64,000 nt of DNA, taken from assembly GCA_004123355.1 (NCBI GenBank), contig SCHM01000002.1, forward strand, positions 11,257,569-11,321,568, read 5' to 3'. The stretch's first letter is position 1, and each line of letters starts with the position of its first letter. Positions 22,594 to 34,513 of this stretch are shown in pieces. The notes under the pieces are model-generated. The model was not told the origin of the DNA, did no database searches, and saw nothing but the letters and a program-made list of their open reading frames with translations. Source of the stretch: Amphirosellinia nigrospora (lineage: Eukaryota > Ascomycota > Sordariomycetes > Xylariales > Xylariaceae). A program made the position numbers and the translations under genes.

Positions 22594-25000
22594 TGTTGAC
22601 ATGTTGTTCTTCTCGTCACATCATTGTCTTCTTCTTTTTACGTTAGCTACCCTAGCGAGGAGCGGATGTGTCTCCGGCTCTCTGCTGTCGCATGGTGTGA
22701 GTGTTAGGCTACGGGGCTTTGTCCTTTCTTTTCCTTTTTTCCTTTCTGAACCTTCACGCTCTCTAAGTTGGACACTGTAAGGGTAAATACCATACCTGAC
22801 ACGCTCGTTTGATCAAACAGCGTCATTACATGGTCATAGCTCTCAAGAAACGATCGTCACGTTTCGATTTCCATGAATTAGGCAGTGCTTCCCTGTCAGA
22901 ATGAATAGTGAACAATGTCATGCACGGCCGTAAATGTAGGTTGGTGTTGTGATTGATTGGATCTGTGCAACCTTGTAATATCAGAATGATGAATATGAAG
23001 TAAGCGTCCGGAACAGTGAGGAATTATTTCACTGCACGTAGCCATTAAAACCCCCCGTAGCGTGTGACAAACTGTATGTAGGGTCTCCTCTAATCCGCTC
23101 TATTGCAGCGGTGTTGTTTGCTTGCCTGATGCGGTACTATATCAACAACTCGGCTGATAGGATGCACGCCGAGACCTATTCGCCAGTTCGTATATCATCA
23201 TTCCCGAACTCCACGGGTTGCAGAACAGGGCACGGCAGACGTTGGGAACAACGGACCGGTTCTGGATACTTGGCCAGGCCTCGGCGGTGGCTATGCAGCA
23301 TCAGGACAGATCAGGACAGCAACTAAACGGCGGTGGGCCAAGATCTACCGAGATCTGCTGTGCCGGACCATATTTCATATAAGGAATCGATCGATCCCCT
23401 TTCATATGCATACCTCCTCATGTCCGGGTTGTTGGAATGCTGTCACCTCGATCAAACAACCTTGGGTGGAAGGGCTGTAGAGGGCCGGTTTTTTGCATTT
23501 TTTTATTTCATTTTTTATTAAACGTGGTAGGTAAGGTAGCATACGTAAAAATATACCTAGGTAGTGGTCGAAAAATACCTACTCAGGGCTGTTGATTATT
23601 GGGAATAGGCAAATGTCAGGCAGCTTCAGCATTCGTGGTGGCGATGGTAGGAGTTAAGCACCTGCACTTCCTCGTTTCTAGTACAGTAAATACTGTAGGA
23701 AATACTGTACCCTACGAGGAATGTCGGACCCGCACCAACAACTCGATTATATTTTTTGTGTACCTGCGTCCACTATATAAAGAACCTAGTGTAGTTTAGT
23801 GGCTCGGCAGCGTCAAGCCCCTGAAAATCATAGCAATCACTTCTTGGTTGAGCCAATCTTGGCGTTGAAATGAAAAAACGCCGCCTCTAGTGTAACCACC
23901 AGCTATCGACTGTATCAAGATTGCACTAGATTACCTTCGATATTAGAACTGAAAGGCATAAAATGTGATAACAGCTCAACAGTCCATTGCATGCAAGCCA
24001 TGTCTAAATGTTAAATAAGTATTGCCAAGAAGACAAATATGTGAGAAATCAGCAAGGAGCTTTACCTTTTATCTCAATGCCTAGGTACCTTAAGTACCTA
24101 GGTAGGTACTGTAGATGCAGATTAGGCCCATCCATCTTTGAGCGTTCCTGCATTGGCGAAAAAAGAGGCCCGGCGAATCCACTCTGCCGAGAAATCTTGG
24201 AGGCTGAACCTGACCAATACAAGGACGTGTTCTGTGTTCCGGATCCATCAGGGGCAACAGCGCGTCCCCACTTCGCTCGGGACGGTGGGTCTGCGATATT
24301 CTATGTTACCTCTTTAGGCAATATGAATCGCATAGCAGCGCGCGAGGCAGGAGCACACCGACACCATTGCAGCCATAGGAACTGCCAAGATCAGGCCAAG
24401 ATGGCTATAAACAGGCATCATGAGCGGTACACTACTGGTTGCTACTGCTTTGCCAAGTGTACCTAACTGCACAGTATTGCATTGTGCCCTCCGCCCAGGC
24501 TCGGTTGAGATGACCTCGTATTTCTTTCACCCTTTCCCTCCCTAACACGTCCAGGTCAAAACCGAATAACCAAACTCCTCCGTCGCTTCCTTTCCCAGCT
24601 CCTGCCCTTTTCCCTCCCAACCCTCAGACTGCGTCACAGGTTGGACATGCTCACCGGCAGGAAGGAATAAGCACACGACACTCATTTAGCCATAACGGTT
24701 CCAACTACATCCACGCTCCTTAGGTTTTTCTTCCCAGCTCGGCATCTTCAGTAACAACTGTTGCCGTCACTTGCCGTGGTTCTCTACCATTATACAGTTT
24801 AATCCCTGACAACGCCCTCATTTTTGTGTTTTGTGTGAGAAACGGAACTGAGACAAGCGAGGCCCGAAAGAATTCCAACGACATTCGGCCCATTGCTGAT
24901 ATACGCCACCGTTCACTTCGGCTCTACTTCGCATCAGGCGCACAAGATTTCACCATCATCCGACTCAATTCGACGAACGCAACCATCCTAATCCGCCACC
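22594..25000. other. Intergenic, with a palindromic CCTAGG repeat
   Basis: No supported gene. An open frame at 24008-24466 was rejected. ACCTAGGTA-type motifs occur near 23556 and at 24080-24102. The segment just before 25001 is the leader of the GH72 gene. Confidence 0.5.
24080..24102. repeat. Interrupted palindrome CCTAGGTAC...GTACCTAGG
   Basis: Nine-base arms CCTAGGTAC and GTACCTAGG are separated by CTTAA and followed by GTAGGTACT. Related ACCTAGGTA or CCTACCTA motifs occur near 13005, 23556, 29340, 29700, 32193, 41645, 56535, 60270 and 61075, always outside coding sequence. Confidence 0.6.
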
Positions 25001-26946
25001 ATGGGTTTCCTACGCGCGGCTCTGGCCTCGACTTTGTTGCTGGCGGCTGCTGATGCTGCCTTAGAGCCCATCGTCATGAAGGTGAGTGCTCATACTCGTA
25101 CTCGCAAGTACTAAGTAGATGCTAAGTGGCGGATTCGGTCCGCTGTTAATCAAACTCTACACCTTAGACCCGGGATCGATTGGTGCGGACAGCTGACACA
25201 TTTATTATATGGATAGGGATCTAAGTTCTTCACAAAGAGCGGCGACCAGTTCTTTTTGAAGGGTATCGCTTACCAGCAGGAGGCAGGTACTGGCCCTGGG
25301 GTGACACCTCGGGTAGCAGCAACAAGTACATCGATCCACTATCGAATGAGAAGACCTGCAAGCGAGATATTCCCGTCCTGGAGAAGCTGGGTGTTAATGC
25401 AATCCGAACCTACGCTATCGATCCTGAGGCCGATCACTCGGCCTGTATGAAGATGCTCGAAAGCGCTGGAATCTACGTCATTGCCGACTTGGGCGAGCCT
25501 GCCTTGTCTATCAACCGTGACGATCCTTCTTGGAATGTCGACTTGTTCGACCGATACAAGAGCGTTATTGACAATCTCGGTCAATACGATAACGTCATCG
25601 GTTTCTTCTCGGGCAATGAGGTTACCAACAATGCCACTAACAGTAAGTCGAATACGTCCTATGCTACCAGATGGCCATTGTAGTGAGAGCCGAGTTACCA
25701 GCTCGATCTATTTCTAAGATTGTCTAAAACGGATTATTAACTGCTCTATCTTTTTAGCTGGTGCTTCGGCGTACGTCAAGGCAGCCACCCGTGATACCAA
25801 GAAGTACATCGCCGACAAAATGGCGAAGGGTGGACGCTGGATGGGTGTTGGGTACGCCGCCAATGATGACTCCGAAATCCGCGTTCACATGGCTCAGTAC
25901 TTCAACTGTGGGGACCCAGATGAGGCCATTGACTACTGGGGCTACAACATCTACTCATGGTGTGGCAAGAGCACGTTCGAGAAGTCGGGTTACGATGTTC
26001 AGGTCGAGTTCTTCTCTAACTACTCAGTTCCTGTCTTTTTCGCTGAATACGGCTGCAACACCGTCGGTGGTGCCGAAGGCCGACTTTGGGACGATACTAC
26101 CGCCCTCTACTCGGACAAGATGTCCGGTGTCTTCAGTGGTGGTATTGTATACATGTTCCATGAGGAAGAGAATGACTATGGCGTTGCCAAGGTCAACGGC
26201 GATAGCGTTTCGACCCTAAAGAACTACGACGTTCTCAAGACCAAGCTCGCTGCCGTGAAGCCTTCCTCTACGAAGATGAGCGCTTACCAGCCCACGAACT
26301 CCCCCGCAGCTTGCCCTGCTGTTCAAGATACCTGGAAGGTGGCTAAGGCCCTGCCTCCCACCCCTGACAGCGCTCTTTGTGATTGCATGTTCAAGTCGCT
26401 TTCATGCGCACCCTCCAGCGATCTGAAGGATAAGGATTTCGGCGACATTTTCGGTTACATCTGTGACAAGGACGCGAAGGCCTGCGCCGGCATTAAGCAT
26501 GACACCGAGGCCGGCGTCTATGGCCCCTACAGCATGTGCAGCCCGAAGCAGCAGCTCGGTCACGTTCTCGACGCTTATTACAACAACCAGAACAAGGGCA
26601 GCTACGCCTGCGATTTCGACGGCGCAGCCAAGGTCCAAAACAGCCCCAAGGTCGAGACTTCGTAAGTTTGAAACAGCATAATCTGGCTTGAATACAACGT
26701 GCTAATCTTAAAACAATCAGATGTGAGGCTCCCCTCCAGAAGGCTAGCTCTGCCGTGGCTGTGGCTGCCACAGCTACTGCTAACACCGGTGGCACTGGTT
26801 CCACTTCTGGATCGGGTTCCGATACAACTGGCAATGCCGCTCCCGGTACCATGCCTTCCGGCCCCGCCTTGACCCTCGGTAACATGGTCGTTGGTCTCTA
26901 CGTCCTGGTGGCTATGGGCGCTGGTGCTGCCATGGTTGCCCTATAA
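25001..26946 (+). CDS. GPI-anchored beta-1,3-glucanosyltransferase, GH72 with CBM43
   Basis: Four exons: 25001-25081, 25217-25642, 25758-26661 and 26721-26946. The protein (about 545 residues) elongates and branches beta-1,3-glucan at the outer face of the plasma membrane (Gas/Gel family). Parts in order: signal peptide [21 protein letters not shown]72 catalytic domain with the acid/base Glu in FFSGNEV and the nucleophile Glu in FFAEYGCN; a Cys-rich CBM43 (X8) module from ACPAVQDTW through DCMFKSLSC and [10 protein letters not shown] to YACDF; a Ser/Gly/Thr linker; and a hydrophobic GPI-signal tail. The CBM43 module puts it in the GH72-plus subgroup. One base seems to be missing near 25301 (in a G/T run before the codons for [10 protein letters not shown]); adding it makes the length 546 codons including the stop. 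Exon 1 ends right after the signal peptide region, as is common in fungal orthologues. Confidence 0.92.
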
Positions 26947-27524
26947 TCTGCATGCATCGTGTGGATAAGGCCTCATTTCAGCTGTGGCAATTTTCCAGTT
27001 CTCTTTCGGATTATTTTGCGGTTCCATGGATAGACACGGTTATGAGACGGTCAGATGGCGGGGCATGTATTCGGTTTCGTGTTCTTCCTGGTGTAGCCTC
27101 TTGATATTCGTAGGATAAATATGTTCTTGTAGCTACTCGTACGGCTAGCATTGAAATTTAGAACATGATGCCCCACCCACTGGTCTTCTATCGCTTCGTA
27201 TACATAAATGGCTTGGGCCAGTCCGCTAGAGGAAACTATTTCAAATGCTACTAGCATCTAATCTTGGTTAAATTTTGTTTTATGCGCCTCCAAGATGAAG
27301 AAGTTGATAGCTCTACCGAGCATATTCCTCTGGTAAAGATAAAACATTAATACCCTTCTTGATTTCATATCTCATCTAATACTCTCCTTTTAAGTTGAGG
27401 TATATAGTAAGTGTTCAGATCTAAGGTTGAATCAAAGCAGGCTGAGGCTACTTGGGCTTTTTGTAGTCTGGTGTTAATGTAGTCTGGTGCTGTGTATATT
27501 GAATTTCCGGGTAGGCAATAACAA
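26947..27524. other. Convergent 3' flanks
   Basis: Space between the 3' ends of the GH72 gene and the minus-strand hydrolase. A/T-rich; no gene seen. Confidence 0.5.
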
Positions 27525-28814
27525 TCAAGTACATTGGCTGGCGCCGAACATCTCCATGATCCAGACGTGGACCTTTTCTGCGACGGGCTGACTGTGTTCT
27601 ACGTAGATGTATGCACGGTTAGTCCTTCTCTCTCTCACACACACACTCTCTCTCTTGGTTTGGCTTTGTTTTCTTTGCGAAGCAGGCTCAAAAATGGCAG
27701 CCAGTAAAGGATCGGGGACCCACCTATACAGAAGGCATGAGGGAGCTTGGTCTCGTCCACGATGAGGCGCGTGCGCTCGTTTTGGCTCGACCGCTTCCGG
27801 ATGAAGTCGTCGCGGTAGTGGTCCGCGACCCAGTGGTCCTGCTGGCCGAAGAAGAAGTAGAACTTGGGCGGGACCGGGGCGTCGGATGTTGCGTCGGGAG
27901 AGCCCGCGGTGATCTCCCAGAGCTCCTCGTCCCATTTGTCTTCGCCTATCACGCGCATCTCGTCTTTGGGACAGAGAGGGTACTTAGTTTGCTGCTTAAT
28001 GTCCATAGGCTTGTTTTGGGCGGGTAAATATTTGTGCGTGTAGATGTGTGTAGGGTTGAGATGGACAAGTCATAAGGCAGATGAGAACATTCAAAGAAAA
28101 AAAAACCATACCCATTCCAAGATGAAGCGATTGCCAGACGCCATCGCGGCTCTTCAGCCACCTCGTCGTGACCTCGGCCGCGTGTTGCGGGAAGCCGAGC
28201 GTCTTGTTCACGAACCAGTAGAGCGTGTCATAAGGCCAGAGACGGAGGAATCCCTGAGCGATCCTGTACGCATTATCGCCGAGCAGCGGGGTCTGACGCA
28301 GCATATTGAGCTTCCAGCCACTGGGGGAATTGGCGATATGGTCGATGGTCGGGAACAACAGGATGCCGGACGCGAGCTTCAGCTCCGGGGCCAGAGACGG
28401 GTCCCGGAGGACGCGGTGACATGTCTCGAGGGCGACATATGCGCCTACCGAGTGCCCAACCAGAAGCACGTGATCGTACGGTTGGCCCTGTCTCGTCCCG
28501 GACTCGATGCGTAGGCCACTTACGGTCTTGAGGATATGTTGAATTTGGTATTCCAGGTCGTATGGCTTGCGCCGCGAGGTAAAGGGCTCGTGGTCCTCAT
28601 CTATGAAGCCGGCGAGATTCTGGCCGTGGATGTGGAAATTGATGGCTTTAAGCGAATCGGTAGCATCAAGCAGGTCCCGTAATGCTGAGAGGAATGGGCC
28701 ATAGTAGCCGATGAGCCCTGGATTCCCGGGTACGAAGAAGATTAAGACGTTTTGAGAGTTATTGTCGCTGGTACCACTCGACGACGATGCGTAGGATAAG
28801 TGGTCGGCGCTCAT
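27525..28814 (-). CDS. Lipid-droplet-associated hydrolase family protein (alpha/beta hydrolase)
   Basis: Three exons: 28814-28112, 27963-27724 and 27598-27525. The introns are GTATGG...AAAG and GTGGGT...GTAG, with matching phases. The reading is clean and gives 338 residues. The N-terminal half has the oxyanion-type motif FFVPGNPGLIGYYGPF and the nucleophile elbow VGHSVGAYVAL (Ser in GHSVG). Later come FFFGQQDHWV, which carries the acid Asp, and LPHAFCIEHS with the catalytic His. These match the LDAH/DUF2305 family, associated with lipid droplets in animals and fungi; the natural substrate is debated (sterol esters, glycerolipids). The upstream neighbour, 1.6 kb away and divergent, is a membrane acyltransferase, so the two lipid genes share one intergenic region. 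CT/CA repeats lie inside the second intron (27627-27655). Confidence 0.87.
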
Positions 28815-30447
28815 GGCGAATTAAAGCTAGACGGGATGTCGGGATGTCGGGGTGGTGTGCCCTATCACCTCACACCTATCATGCGGAATGCCAAAGGCTA
28901 AACAAGGCTATCCGGTACCCGTCTCACCCTCGGTACCTAGAATCGGGCTCACATCAGCCCCTTGCAGAACTCATACCAGACGCACATGATAAACGAGGTT
29001 AAATAAGGGCCTCGGTACATGCCTACGTAGGCAGGTATTCACAGTAATAAAGAGCAACACGTACAAGACATCTGCTACAAAGGGCTTTTTAAAATGACAT
29101 GCGATGAGTCTATATGAGATTGTCTAGGGGGATGTTATTTCATTCGTGAGCCCGGCACTTTGGTAACAGGTAGTACTGAAAAGACAGATGAGATGAGGTG
29201 AGATGAATTGTGCTAGTGTGGAGCTTGTAGACAGCCAATAAAGAATAAAGCAGTATATTTCGGTGTGTTGGGGTGTCCCGCTCCCGGTGATAACGGACGG
29301 AGGCTTCGGAATGAGCTGGATCGGCCGGTACTACCTCACCTTACCTACCTAGGTACAGATAGAGTGAAGGTGCGGGGCAATCTGCTTGTGATAGTACCTA
29401 TCTTTTGGCATAGGTATTATGACGACGTCAGGTAGGTATACTTATCCCTCTCTATCGTCGTTTCCCCATTGCGACTCAACCTTGGAAGACTCAGACAGAA
29501 GGCACATTGCTGCTGGCACGCGGCATCTTTAGATTAGAAGCCCCAGGTAGGTTGAAGGTTAGGTCGGTACTTTTATCACCATTGCCTCTTAGGTAACCGT
29601 TGTTGCCCCTCTCACTAGCGTCATCCTCATCTTCACCCTCACCACAACTCAAAAGTATATTTATTCCTGCTTTGACTCCTACTTGCATACCTAGTTCTTC
29701 TACCTAGGTATTCTTCGGCATTATCCCAAATCGCAATATCACACACGCATTCTAGTTTCCAACCAATCAAACTGCATCTCCATCACCTTTGGCCAACGAA
29801 TCTAGCTCTCCTCCAAGCGACGTCAACAAGCCTGAACCTGTGCCGTGATTGTTTGCGCTTAGCCTCCGTCGGACCTGCCCACGTGCCTATATGTTCCGTG
29901 TATTCACCCATCCCATCCAGCTCTTCCGATACGACGTCAGGCAACATGATTCGCATTTGCGTATAAGGTACCTAGTGTAGGTTTGGATTTGTCCGTTTGA
30001 CCATCAATGATTGCACCATTAACCCACATGGAACACCCCGCTCTATTTACATATACGATGCGCGAATCCCACCCTGGTCCGGTCTAACGCCAGGCAGCCT
30101 TATTATACGTGTTGCTATTATTTACTTACCTCGTGGCTCTAGTTCGAGTGACGTGGGCTATTCCTCCCCCAGTCTTGGCTCGTCATTGTCGTAACAGGCT
30201 TGTTCCTTGCTAATCCATGCGCCGATAGCCCTGATAGCATTTCTGCCTATTCTCCCCGACGACTACACCTCGAGCCATCTACCTCGCCCAGTGCTCCTAC
30301 ACGCTCAGACGTCGTCGACACCTCGTCGCTATCCTCTTCTATCGTTGCATACGCCTCCGCGCCAATATTGCCGAACTACCCGGCCATCTCTAGACTCTGC
30401 TCGATCCCGCGCCTCTCTACTACCATCTGCTTAACTCTACCAACAAC
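28815..30447. other. Divergent promoter region between two lipid genes
   Basis: Shared upstream region of the hydrolase (minus) and the acyltransferase (plus). It contains ACCTAGGTA motifs near 29344 and 29700. The right part is pyrimidine-rich and probably the leader of the acyltransferase. No separate gene seen. Confidence 0.5.
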
Positions 30448-31906
30448 ATGATCAAGTCGGAGCTGCGGCAGCGCCCGCGCCCGCACCCGGACACTGAGGT
30501 CCACAGGCCATATGTCCCTGCCGACACCGCAAATCCCGCCCTTGATCCTAAGATCGGACATCCTTCCGGCGAGGCTAAGTACGGTCGCTTCAGGTCGCTT
30601 CTCCGGGCCTTCACCTTTTCCTTGTACTTCGGCACAGGTATTCTCACGTATGCCTCCTCTTCCACGCTTTTGCTACCCGGATTCGAAAACCCCATGTCTG
30701 ACCCTCGTACACAGTGTACACATCTCACAAATCCTCGGCGCTCCGCTCTACCTGATCAACCGTGAGCTCTATTATGCCTACATGTCACTGACCAAGGCTT
30801 ATTTTGGCCTATTAATAACCACCATGACCCAGTGGTGGGCTCCGACCGTCATTAGGATCAGTGGGGATGCTTCAGTTGCCGACCAGTTAAGTTTGACGCT
30901 AGATGGCAGAGTTCAATGTAACTTTCCAGAGCGCATGGTATTGATCGCAAACCATCAAGTGAGTCGGGACCAGCCCTTCAACTAAACCAGTACCCTGACC
31001 TTGCCGTGGATCACCGACTGTGTCTTGCTAACTATAACGTGGTAGATCTACACAGACTGGTTGTATCTCTGGTGGGTGGGGTATACGGGCAACCCTCAAA
31101 TGCATGGGCACATCTACATCATTCTGAAAGAGTCGTTGAAGTGGATCCCCATTGTCGGCCCGGGATGTATGTTTATTGGATTCATCTTCATGTCGCGCAA
31201 AATGGCTGTCGACCGCCCGCGTCTCGCACATCGCCTCGAGAAGCTCAAGAAGCGCCATACCGATCCCGATGGCAACAGCTTCCTCGATCCCATGTGGCTT
31301 TTGCTTTTCCCCGAAGGCACGAACCTATCGGGTAACGGGAGGAAGAAATCTGCGAGCTGGGCTGAGAAGAATGGTCTCAAAGACGGCCAGCACGTGATGT
31401 TGCCGAGGAGCACCGGCATGTACTTCTGTCTCACGGAGCTCGAGGATACTGTAGACTATGTCTATGACTGTACCGTAGCGTACGAAGGCATTCCGTAAGT
31501 AGCATCATCCAAGGACAGGCGTGGTTATGGTAGTAACTAATGTTCCACAGTCGGGGCCATTACGGTGAAGACTACTTCACCCTGTCCAGCACGTATTTCC
31601 AAGGTCGCCCCCTAAGTCGGTCAACTTTTACTGGCGTCGCTTCGCGATAGCCGATATACCCTAGAAAATCAAGAGGACTTCGACAAGTGGCTCCACGAGC
31701 GATGGCACGAGAAAGACGCCCTCCTGGAGCAGTATGTCTCCACGGGCAGATTCCCCGCTAATGGTGCCGGGACGAAGGGATTCATCGAGACCGAGGTCAA
31801 GACGCAATATTGGTGGGAATTCATCAAGATATACATGATGGTGGGGACTTTTGGCCTCCTGTTCAACATTGTGCTCAAAGCAGTCCGTTTTCTGGTTGTG
31901 AGATAA
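30448..31906 (+). CDS. Membrane lysophospholipid acyltransferase, Cst26/LCLAT1 type
   Basis: Four exons: 30448-30647, 30715-30958, 31046-31494 and 31551-31906. The total is 416 residues once two bases are added in C runs of exon 4 (near 31608 and 31663). The LPLAT signature is present: ANHQIYTDWLYLWW (His-x4-Asp box) and LLFPEGTNLSGNG (FPEG box). The ER-type membrane segments are FGLLITTMTQWW, IPIVGPGCMFIGFIFMS and a C-terminal YMMVGTFGLLFNIVLKAV. Enzymes of this type move an acyl chain from acyl-CoA to a lysophospholipid at the ER; yeast Cst26/Psi1 puts stearate into phosphatidylinositol. Which lysolipid is used here cannot be read from sequence. The His-box is split across an intron (exon 2 ends in NHQ), which supports the gene model. 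Confidence 0.87.
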
Positions 31907-32550
31907 GTAGGATCGTCACACGTAGGCTGTCTTTTCCTTCTAAAAAGTGGGTTAAGCCGCCCGGATTTCTTTTTTTCGAACGGCGTTTTCAATCGGATCA
32001 TACCTTGGGACGGGTTTTAATCACAACTCGAGCGGGTCGGAATGGATGGATGAAATGGATGAGCATGAGGGATCCCAGCTCCTTGATAGATTACATGCCC
32101 GGATGATACCACCTGCATTGAACAGGAGTCTTGATTACATGTCTCTAAACCTACAGGTTTGCGACGGAGTTTTGGGGTTGTTGCATTTACATACCTAGGT
32201 AGTTACCAGGTAGTTATTAATTCGAGATGCGAAGTTTTGCTTCGCTCTCTCTTAGCCTAGTTATCTCATCTAAATATAAGTCCAGAGTTCGTTCGGACTT
32301 TTGGATTTATGCTGAGCAGTCTTTAAAACGAAACATTGGTTGGGGAGGAAGGTGAAGGTCCAAAGGGACGACTAAGAATGAAGTAGCAATAACATAGAAT
32401 AATATCGAACTTCAGCAGTTATTGTTCTTAACAGTCAAGCGAAGCGGCCCTGCAATTTGTTTGAACTGCTCGTATTAAAATATCTGGCGAATATGCTGTC
32501 CCTCGTGACGAGACATAATTACATATTGCATTTATTATGGTACAACTATT
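31907..32550. other. Convergent 3' flanks
   Basis: Between the acyltransferase and nucleotidase 3' ends. It has a CCTAGGTAGTTACCAGGTAG motif near 32194-32213. No gene seen. Confidence 0.5.
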
Positions 32551-34513
32551 TTACATAACAACAACAGCCAACAAGGCAGTCCAAACAAGAAGCACGACAC
32601 CCGAGACGATGCCCACGCTAGTGGCGCCGTTCGGCATCGAGGTTGGTGTCCGGGCAGCATTAGTGGCAGTAGTCGAGCTATTCCCCTGAACAACAGCAAT
32701 GCGTCCATCGAGCGCAAAGTCGATGGGCGTGTTCTTCCCGATATACTGGACGAGGACCTCGTCTAGGGTATCCAGGACGACGAGGTTCTCGATCGGGCCG
32801 AAGAAGTTATCGCCGCCACCGGCGACGAAATCGATCGTGACGACGGTGTACTTGGCGGCCCTATCGACCTCCTGGCCAGCGATCTGGAGGCTCACGAGAC
32901 GTTTCCCGGCGTCGTTGGTGGGGTTGTAGGTGACCTTGATGCCCTTGGATACCTGCGCGAAGCTGGTGACTGCCTTGTTGTTGACCTGGTTTACCCCGCT
33001 GACGATGCCCTCGAAGATGGTCCACAGCTCGGCGCCGGTGAACTCGACCTCGACTACGGCGTTGCTGAAGGGGAAGGAGGTGAGCACCTCGCCCCGCGTG
33101 ATGGGACCTTCGTCGATGGTGGCGCGGATCCCGCCCGCGTTCACGAGGGCGAAGACGGCCTTGCTGCCGCCGTCGAGCCGGTACTGGAGGATGGCGCTAT
33201 TTCGCGCGTTAGTCAGATTACCTTCAAACATTACCAGTTGAGAGATAATGGGGGGGTAACATACTCCGAGATGAGATCGCCCAGCGCGCACTCCTTCTTC
33301 TGGCACGTGGTCTGGTCGAGCACGATCTTGCTCTCGCCGACCTCCTCGGCGGCGAACGCCTCAAAGGGGACGCGCCACGCGTCGACCTGGGCCTGCAGGT
33401 CCTCGTCCTGCTTCGTGGCGTTGGTCAGGTGGACGGGGCGCCGTGGTACGCGAGGATCTTGCCGTCGGCGTCGTACGTGACGTCGATGTAGCCCAGGTAC
33501 TCGCCCCAGCGGTACGCCGTGACGATGAAGACCTCGTCGCCGTCCCGGTTGGTCTCGAGCGTCGGGTACGGGCCCTCGGCGCCCGCGAAGTCGCCCAGCG
33601 GCGTGTGCGAGTGCCCGCCCATGATCAGCTGCAGGCCCGTCGTGGCCCTGGCCAGCTTCTTGTCCTCCTCGTACCCGATGTGCGTGATGGCCGCGATCCG
33701 CGTGATGTTCGTTCGTGCGCTTGATCTCGTCGATCGAGCCCTGCACGGCCGTCGCGACGTCCGTGAACTTGGTGCCTTTGCCTGGACTGCTGATGCTGGG
33801 TACCGTCTCCGTGGTCACGCCGATGATGGCGAGGCCATACTCCTCGAAGATGTGGTACGGCTTAATCGTGGCTACGCTTTGGTGGTTAGCGCTGTCTCTA
33901 TCCTATCCTTGCCCACTTAAGAGACAGAGAGAAATAGGTGCGCGTGAGGTTTTGCTCACAGTTTAATTTCTCGTTATCAGAGACGATGTTCGCCGACACG
34001 ATGGGGAATGTCAGATTCTTGAGAAAATCGCCCAGTTTGTCGTCGCCGCCGTCAAATTCGTGGTTGCCGAGCGTCATGGCGTCAAAACCAATCTATTCTC
34101 CCGTGAGTCCTCACATTCAAACTACTCGCAGTAGCCTATTGTCTAGCGACGCACCTGATTAAGCGTATCTGCGATCTTCTCACCGCCATAAAAGGTATAA
34201 AACAGCGTGCCTTGGAACTCATCACCGACGTTGAGGAGAAGGCTGTCGGGTGGCTCGGGCGCGTCTCGTTCAGCACCGTCTTCACGCGCGCGTAGCCTCC
34301 GTAGCAGCCCTTCTCGGGACTTGTGCAGTCTGTCCCGGAGGCCGAGAACTGGTCCAGGTGGGCGTGGACGTCGTTGATGTGGTAGAACGAGATATTGTAG
34401 TTGCCTGCGTCGTCGATGAAGCGCTTGTGCGCCCGCTTGCTGTACAGCGAGTCCTCGGCCAAGCTGACGCCAGCTGCGGCCGCCGCGAGGGATAAGAACG
34501 CTGCGCGGACCAT
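32551..34513 (-). CDS. Secreted, GPI-type 5'-nucleotidase / metallophosphoesterase
   Basis: Multi-exon minus-strand gene starting at 34513 with a signal peptide (MVRAAFLSLAAAAAGVSLAE). The N-terminal metallophosphoesterase domain carries the metal ligands in YHINDVHAHLDQF, NVGDEFQGTLFY, TLGNHEFDGGDDK and MGGHSHTPLGDF. The C-terminal 5'-nucleotidase domain contains AVFALVNAGGIRATID, TSFPFSNAVVEVEFTG and VDFVAGGGDNF-like spacing (FVAGGGDNFFGP), which binds the nucleotide base. The end is hydrophobic after a Ser/Thr/Asn-rich linker, as for GPI attachment. Such enzymes release phosphate and nucleosides from extracellular nucleotides. One intron is GTGCGT (34154) to AATAG (34093); others lie near 33960-33870 and 33255-33200. 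Three frame changes remain (near 34250, 33710 and 33440); at least one is a base missing from a C run. Confidence 0.85.

Noticed and set aside
24008-24466. 152-residue open frame with a His/Cys-rich end
   Set aside because: No ordered metal motif, no splice context and an AT-rich start; likely chance.
33519-33920. Plus-strand open frame opposite the nucleotidase
   Set aside because: Shadow of a GC-rich conserved domain read on the minus strand.
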